Shown in pieces: positions 60,337-64,000 of a stretch of 64,000 bases of DNA. Made by a program: the position numbers and the translations under genes. A model generated the notes under the pieces. The model made no database searches and had not been told where the DNA came from. It saw only the letters and a program-made list of their open reading frames with translations. Source of the DNA: Pseudomonas maumuensis (GTDB lineage: Bacteria; Pseudomonadota; Gammaproteobacteria; Pseudomonadales; Pseudomonadaceae). Location of the stretch: assembly GCF_019139675.1 (NCBI RefSeq), contig NZ_CP077077.1, positions 372,001-436,000 on the forward strand, written 5' to 3'. Each line of letters begins with the position of its first letter. Position 1 is the stretch's first letter.

Positions 60337-62148
60337 TTACCGGCCTAGCAACCGGCAGTAGAACTTCCACTCTTCCTCGAGCGCATGCGCCAGGTTCGCC
60401 GCCTGGCGCAAGCCATGCCGCTCGTCCGCGTAGAAATGCCCCTCAGCCTCGATACCATTGGCCTTGAGGGCTTCAAGCATGCTGCGTGTCTGCTCCGGTA
60501 CCACCACCGCATCCAGCTCACCCTGGAAGAAAATCACCGGTACCTTGATTCGCCCGGCGTGCAGCAGTGGTGTGCGCTGGCGATACCGCTCTGCATCGCG
60601 CTGCGGGTCGCCGATCAGCCAGTCCAGGTAGTCGCCTTCGAACTTGTGGGTGGCCCGGCCCAGCGCCTCGGGGTCGCTGACGCCGTACAGGCTGGCGCCG
60701 CCACGGAACACATCCTGGAAGGCCAAGGCGCACAGGGTGGTGTAGCCCCCGGCGCTGCCACCGCGGATGAACGCCTGGCCAGGGTCGATCAGGCCCCGGT
60801 CGGCAAGATGCCTGACTGCGGCGCAGGCATCCTCCACGTCGCATTCGCCCCAACGCAGGTGCAGCGCCTCGCGGTAGGCGCGGCCATAGCCGGTGCTGCC
60901 CCGGTAGTTGAGGTCGGCGACGGCAAAGCCACGCTGGGTCCAGTACTGGATGCGCGGGTCGAGCACCGGGTAGCAGGCCGAGGTCGGGCCGCCGTGAATG
61001 AACACCACCAGTGGCGATGACCCGCTCGTACCTTTCATGGCCGGGTAAAAGAACCCATGGGCCGTGCCTTCGCCACTGGCATAGCTGATCGGTTGCGGGA
61101 GGCTGATGTCCCTGGCGGGCAGCACCTCGGCGCCACCTGCCAACACCCGGACTTCATGGCTACTCCGGTCGATGGCGATCACGGCCGGTGGACTGATCGG
61201 CGAGGCGGCTACGGCATAGAGCTGCCCGTCATCCAGCGCCAGGCTGCGCAAGCGCGTATACCCACTGGCATAACGCTCCACCTCGCCATTGGCACGGCGC
61301 AGCCCGAGTTGCCCGAAACCGTCTTCGAACCAGCTGGCCAGATAGCTGGCGGGGCCAAGGGCCAGCCAGGTGCTGGCGCCCAGTTGCCAGGGGGCGGCGG
61401 CATGGTCTGCGGATGCGGCGGGCAGGCGTTGCCAGTGTCCGTCGACTTCGCCCCAAGGCTGCCAGAAACCGTCGCGGTCGGAGAGGCAGTACAAGCGGCC
61501 TTGTTCATCGAAGCGGGGCTGTTGCAACGATTCGTCCTGCGCTGCGATGCAGTGTGCCGCGCCCCATTCGCCAGAAGGTTCACGTTCCCGGGACATCAGC
61601 CGGGTAACGGTCCAGGGTTGCGCCGGGCGGTCCCACTCGATCCAGGCCAGGCGGCGCCCGTCGTGGCTCAGCGTTGGCGCGGCGTAGAAGCCGGCACCTT
61701 CGGCCAGGACTTCGCGATGATCCGCCGTGAGGCCGACCAGGCGATGCTCGACCTGTTCTGCGTGGTGCTCCTCGACGGCCAGAACCTGGCCCGCATGCCA
61801 CTGCACATCGCCGTAGCGGCAGTCGTCGGCATGGGTAAGCGGGCACGGTGGACTGCCGTCGAGGTCCTGGGAATAGACCTGCTGGTCCTTTTCGTTGATG
61901 AACACCAGCCCGTCGCCAGCGAGGCAGAAACTGCCACCACCGTACTCGTAGACCCGGCTACGCACACTGAACCCGTCCGGGGTCAGGCAGCGAGCCTGGT
62001 GGTCGCGCCAGTGCCAGATGCGGCAGGCGCCATCGGCGGGCCGGAACTCGTTCCAGAACACACCGTGCTCGCCGACCTTCAGTTCGGCGAAATCGGTCCC
62101 GGCGGCCACCGCCTGGGTGGCGCTGAACTCAGCCGCGGGCAATAACAT
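60337..62148 (-). CDS. S9 prolyl-oligopeptidase-family peptidase of the PQQ cluster (PqqM-like)
   Basis: The protein has 603 residues. The first about 350 form a beta-propeller-like domain ([27 protein letters not shown]). The C-terminal alpha/beta hydrolase has [20 protein letters not shown], the nucleophile elbow [16 protein letters not shown], Asp in [14 protein letters not shown] and His in [15 protein letters not shown]. No signal peptide is seen, so it is cytoplasmic. Its start lies 20 bases inside the end of pqqE, so it is cotranscribed with the pqq genes. In other pseudomonads a peptidase of this type (pqqM, recalled) follows pqqE and may degrade or process the PqqA precursor. It is not required in every species. 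Confidence 0.88.
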   Translation of the reverse strand: MLLPAAEFSATQAVAAGTDFAELKVGEHGVFWNEFRPADGACRIWHWRDHQARCLTPDGFSVRSRVYEYGGGSFCLAGDGLVFINEKDQQVYSQDLDGSPPCPLTHADDCRYGDVQWHAGQVLAVEEHHAEQVEHRLVGLTADHREVLAEGAGFYAAPTLSHDGRRLAWIEWDRPAQPWTVTRLMSREREPSGEWGAAHCIAAQDESLQQPRFDEQGRLYCLSDRDGFWQPWGEVDGHWQRLPAASADHAAAPWQLGASTWLALGPASYLASWFEDGFGQLGLRRANGEVERYASGYTRLRSLALDDGQLYAVAASPISPPAVIAIDRSSHEVRVLAGGAEVLPARDISLPQPISYASGEGTAHGFFYPAMKGTSGSSPLVVFIHGGPTSACYPVLDPRIQYWTQRGFAVADLNYRGSTGYGRAYREALHLRWGECDVEDACAAVRHLADRGLIDPGQAFIRGGSAGGYTTLCALAFQDVFRGGASLYGVSDPEALGRATHKFEGDYLDWLIGDPQRDAERYRQRTPLLHAGRIKVPVIFFQGELDAVVVPEQTRSMLEALKANGIEAEGHFYADERHGLRQAANLAHALEEEWKFYCRLLGR

Positions 62149-63277
62149 GGGAGTTGCGCTCGTTGCGGAAGGTCATCTGTTCAATCTCCAGCGTGGCGTG
62201 CTCGGCTTCCTCGCGGGCCTTGAGGATGATGCCGTGGTCCGGTGACTTGGCGCACACCGGGTCGGCCTTGCTGGCATCGCCGGTGAGCATGAAGGCTTGG
62301 CAGCGGCAGCCACCGAAGTCCTTTTCCTTCTCGTCGCACGAGCGGCACGGCTCGGGCATCCAGTCATAGCCGCGGAAGCGGTTGAAGCCGAACGAGTCGT
62401 ACCAGATGTGGCGCAGGTCATGGTCGCGCACATTGGGGAACTGCACCGGCAGCTGGCGCGCGCCATGGCAGGGCAAAGCGGTGCCGTCCGGGGTGATGGT
62501 CAGGAACAGGCTACCCCAGCCATTCATGCAGGCCTTGGGGCGCTCTTCGTAGTAGTCGGGGGTAACGAAGATCAGCTTGCACGGGCTGCCTTCGGCCTTG
62601 AGCTTGGCGCGGTACTCATTGGTGATGCGCTCGGCCCGTTCCAGCTGGGCGCGGGTCGGCAGCAGGCCAAGGCGGTTGAGGTGCGCCCAACCGTAGAACT
62701 GGCAGGTGGCCAGCTCCACGAAGTCGGCCTCAAGGGCGATGCACAGCTCGATGATGCGGTCGATCCGGTCGATGTTGTGCCGATGGGTGACGAAATTGAG
62801 CACCATCGGGTAGCCGTGGGCCTTCACCGCCCGGGCCATCTCCAGCTTCTGCGCGAAGGCCTTCTTCGAGCCGGCCAGCAGGTTGTTCACCTGCTCGTCG
62901 CTGGCCTGGAAGCTGATCTGGATATGGTCCAGCCCGGCCTGCTTGAACGCGGCGATCTTCTGCTCGGTCAGGCCGATGCCGGAGGTGATCAGGTTGGTGT
63001 AGTAGCCCAGGCGCCTGGCTTCGCCGATCAGCTCGGCGAGGTCCTGGCGCACCAGCGGTTCGCCGCCGGAAAAACCGATCTGTGCGGCGCCCATCTCGCG
63101 GGCTTCGGCCATCACCTTGAACCACTGCTCGGTGCTCAGCTCCTTGCCCTGCTCGGCGAAATCCAGCGGGTTCGAGCAGTACGGGCACTGCAGTGGGCAG
63201 CGGTAGGTGAGTTCGGCCAGCAGCCACAACGGCAGGCCGACCGGCACCTCAGGCGAGGGTGATCCAGTGTTCGGCAC
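62129..63277 (-). CDS. pqqE: PqqA peptide cyclase (radical SAM)
   Basis: Links Glu and Tyr side chains of the PqqA peptide, the first step of PQQ synthesis, together with PqqD. The 382 residues have the radical-SAM motif [19 protein letters not shown] (CxxxCxxC) and [14 protein letters not shown]. The C-terminal SPASM cysteines are in [20 protein letters not shown] and [20 protein letters not shown]. The start was set at GTG 63277 because GGAGG lies six bases upstream. This overlaps pqqD by 29 bases. GTG 63247 is an alternative with no ribosome binding site. The longer frame at 63379 is not the real N-terminus. Confidence 0.95.
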   Translation of the reverse strand: MPNTGSPSPEVPVGLPLWLLAELTYRCPLQCPYCSNPLDFAEQGKELSTEQWFKVMAEAREMGAAQIGFSGGEPLVRQDLAELIGEARRLGYYTNLITSGIGLTEQKIAAFKQAGLDHIQISFQASDEQVNNLLAGSKKAFAQKLEMARAVKAHGYPMVLNFVTHRHNIDRIDRIIELCIALEADFVELATCQFYGWAHLNRLGLLPTRAQLERAERITNEYRAKLKAEGSPCKLIFVTPDYYEERPKACMNGWGSLFLTITPDGTALPCHGARQLPVQFPNVRDHDLRHIWYDSFGFNRFRGYDWMPEPCRSCDEKEKDFGGCRCQAFMLTGDASKADPVCAKSPDHGIILKAREEAEHATLEIEQMTFRNERNSHVIARG

Positions 63278-63524
63278 GAGCCACCTCCATGAATTGCTCG
63301 ATGTCGTCGGCGACTTCGGGCACACCGGGGAACTGCTGTTGCAGCTCGCCGATGATCGCGGCGACGCTGCGCTGGCCATCGATCAGCCCGCCGATCAGGC
63401 CGGCGCTGTCGTTGAGCTTGATCATCCCCTCGGGGTACAGCAGCACATGGCCCTTTTGCGCGGGCTCGTACTGGAAACGATAGCCGGGGCGCCAGGCGGG
63501 CACTTGTTGACGGTCGAAACTCAT
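63249..63524 (-). CDS. pqqD: PqqA-binding chaperone PqqD
   Basis: The protein has 91 residues and starts [20 protein letters not shown]. It contains the RRE-fold pattern [32 protein letters not shown] and [15 protein letters not shown]. It binds the PqqA precursor and presents it to PqqE. Its ATG overlaps the pqqC stop by four bases, and its own end lies inside the pqqE start, so the three are tightly coupled. Confidence 0.96.
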   Translation of the reverse strand: MSFDRQQVPAWRPGYRFQYEPAQKGHVLLYPEGMIKLNDSAGLIGGLIDGQRSVAAIIGELQQQFPGVPEVADDIEQFMEVARAEHWITLA

Positions 63525-64000
63525 AGGGCGATCCCCTTGTGCCAGACCCGCTCGGCGGTGACGCTGTGGTACGGCGGGCGGTTCAGTTCATAGGCCATGC
63601 TCATGGCGTCGAGCATGCTCCACAGGATATCCAGCTTGAACTGCAGGATCTCCAGCATGCGCTCCTGCCCTTCGCGGGTGGTGTAGTGCTGCAGGGTGAT
63701 CGCCAGGCCGTGTTCCACATCACGCCGGGCCTGGCCCAGGCGGGTACGGAAGTATTCGTAGCCGGCCGGGTCGATCCACGGATAGTGCTGCGGCCAGCTG
63801 TCCAGGCGCGATTGGTGGATCTGCGGGGCGAACAGTTCGGTCAGCGAGCTGCTGGCGGCCTCCTGCCAGCTGGCGCGGCGGGCGAAGTTGACGTAGGCGT
63901 CGACGGCGAAGCGCACGCCGGGCAGCACCAGCTCCTGGCTGCGCAGCTGCTCGGGGTCCAGGCCCACGGCCTGACCGAGGCGCAACCAGGCCTCGATGCC
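63521..64000 (-). CDS. pqqC: Pyrroloquinoline-quinone synthase, C-terminal part (5' end outside window)
   Basis: The last step of PQQ formation, an eight-electron oxidation and ring closure without metal. The frame is open to the window end. About 159 residues are visible, beginning [18 protein letters not shown]. Conserved [56 protein letters not shown] and [24 protein letters not shown] [20 protein letters not shown] are typical of the TENA/PqqC fold. Transcription continues toward pqqD, pqqE and the S9 peptidase. pqqA, pqqB and pqqF must lie beyond the window. Confidence 0.95.
   Translation of the reverse strand, partial: GIEAWLRLGQAVGLDPEQLRSQELVLPGVRFAVDAYVNFARRASWQEAASSSLTELFAPQIHQSRLDSWPQHYPWIDPAGYEYFRTRLGQARRDVEHGLAITLQHYTTREGQERMLEILQFKLDILWSMLDAMSMAYELNRPPYHSVTAERVWHKGIAL

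Overview
The window is chromosomal DNA from a fluorescent Pseudomonas, most likely of the P. putida group. GC is high throughout. The paired REP elements carry the P. putida-type core (GCCGGCTTGCCGGCGATTGG), and the gene order purU-fdhA, creBCD, msrA, dipA-aceF-aceE/glnE, waaFCGP, fecIR-receptor, glcB, bioBFHCD, acyl-CoA dehydrogenases, rsmY, pqqCDE matches what I recall of P. putida chromosomes. Almost all of it is core genome. The one clearly accessory patch is an AT-richer orphan RHS gene at 2.2-3.1 kb. No rRNA, tRNA, CRISPR array, prophage or insertion sequence was seen.

Region by region: 1-4.6 kb holds C1 metabolism (3' end of purU, glutathione-independent formaldehyde dehydrogenase), the RHS orphan, a DUF6124 gene behind a highly structured leader, and a DUF2780 exported protein. 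4.6-12.9 kb holds a PuuP-like permease, a PlsC-type acyltransferase, a retropepsin-like protein, the CreBC two-component system with its target creD, a glutathione transferase and msrA. 13.0-20.3 kb holds a DipA-type c-di-GMP phosphodiesterase (degenerate GGDEF) and the pyruvate dehydrogenase genes aceE-aceF. The aceE/glnE divergent region carries two copies of a 15-bp palindrome.

20.7-30.7 kb holds glnE and a tightly overlapped seven-gene LPS inner-core operon: waaF, waaC, waaG, waaP and three more kinase-fold proteins. One of these three lacks the catalytic Asp and one is a tandem double kinase. 30.7-36.3 kb is a ferric-siderophore cassette on the minus strand: FecI-type sigma factor, FecR, TonB receptor with a signalling domain, PepSY membrane protein and a 58-residue membrane peptide, with a Fur-box-like site upstream of fecI. 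36.3-46.0 kb holds a DEDDh exonuclease overlapping a cNMP/CBS/DUF294 protein, a single-domain response regulator, malate synthase G, a GcvR-like ACT protein, RarD, SrkA and a ModE-type regulator.

46.0-51.3 kb holds comF divergent from the complete biotin operon bioBFHCD. A BirA-like operator overlaps the bioB -35 hexamer and the 5' end of comF. 51.4-57.2 kb holds a very small flagellar-rod-like protein, two FadE-type acyl-CoA dehydrogenases (the first behind a perfect PsrA box) and an active-looking membrane diguanylate cyclase. At 57.3-57.6 kb a perfect GacA box is followed by an sRNA that fits RsmY but contains an internal tandem duplication and twelve GGA motifs. The window ends with a LysR regulator divergent from a class-III aminotransferase, a Pmp3-family peptide, and the PQQ genes pqqC(partial)-pqqD-pqqE with an S9 peptidase.

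Starts were moved from the longest frame to an internal codon wherever a Shine-Dalgarno sequence or an overlap with the upstream stop supported it. Names rest on recognised motifs and gene order. No database search was possible.
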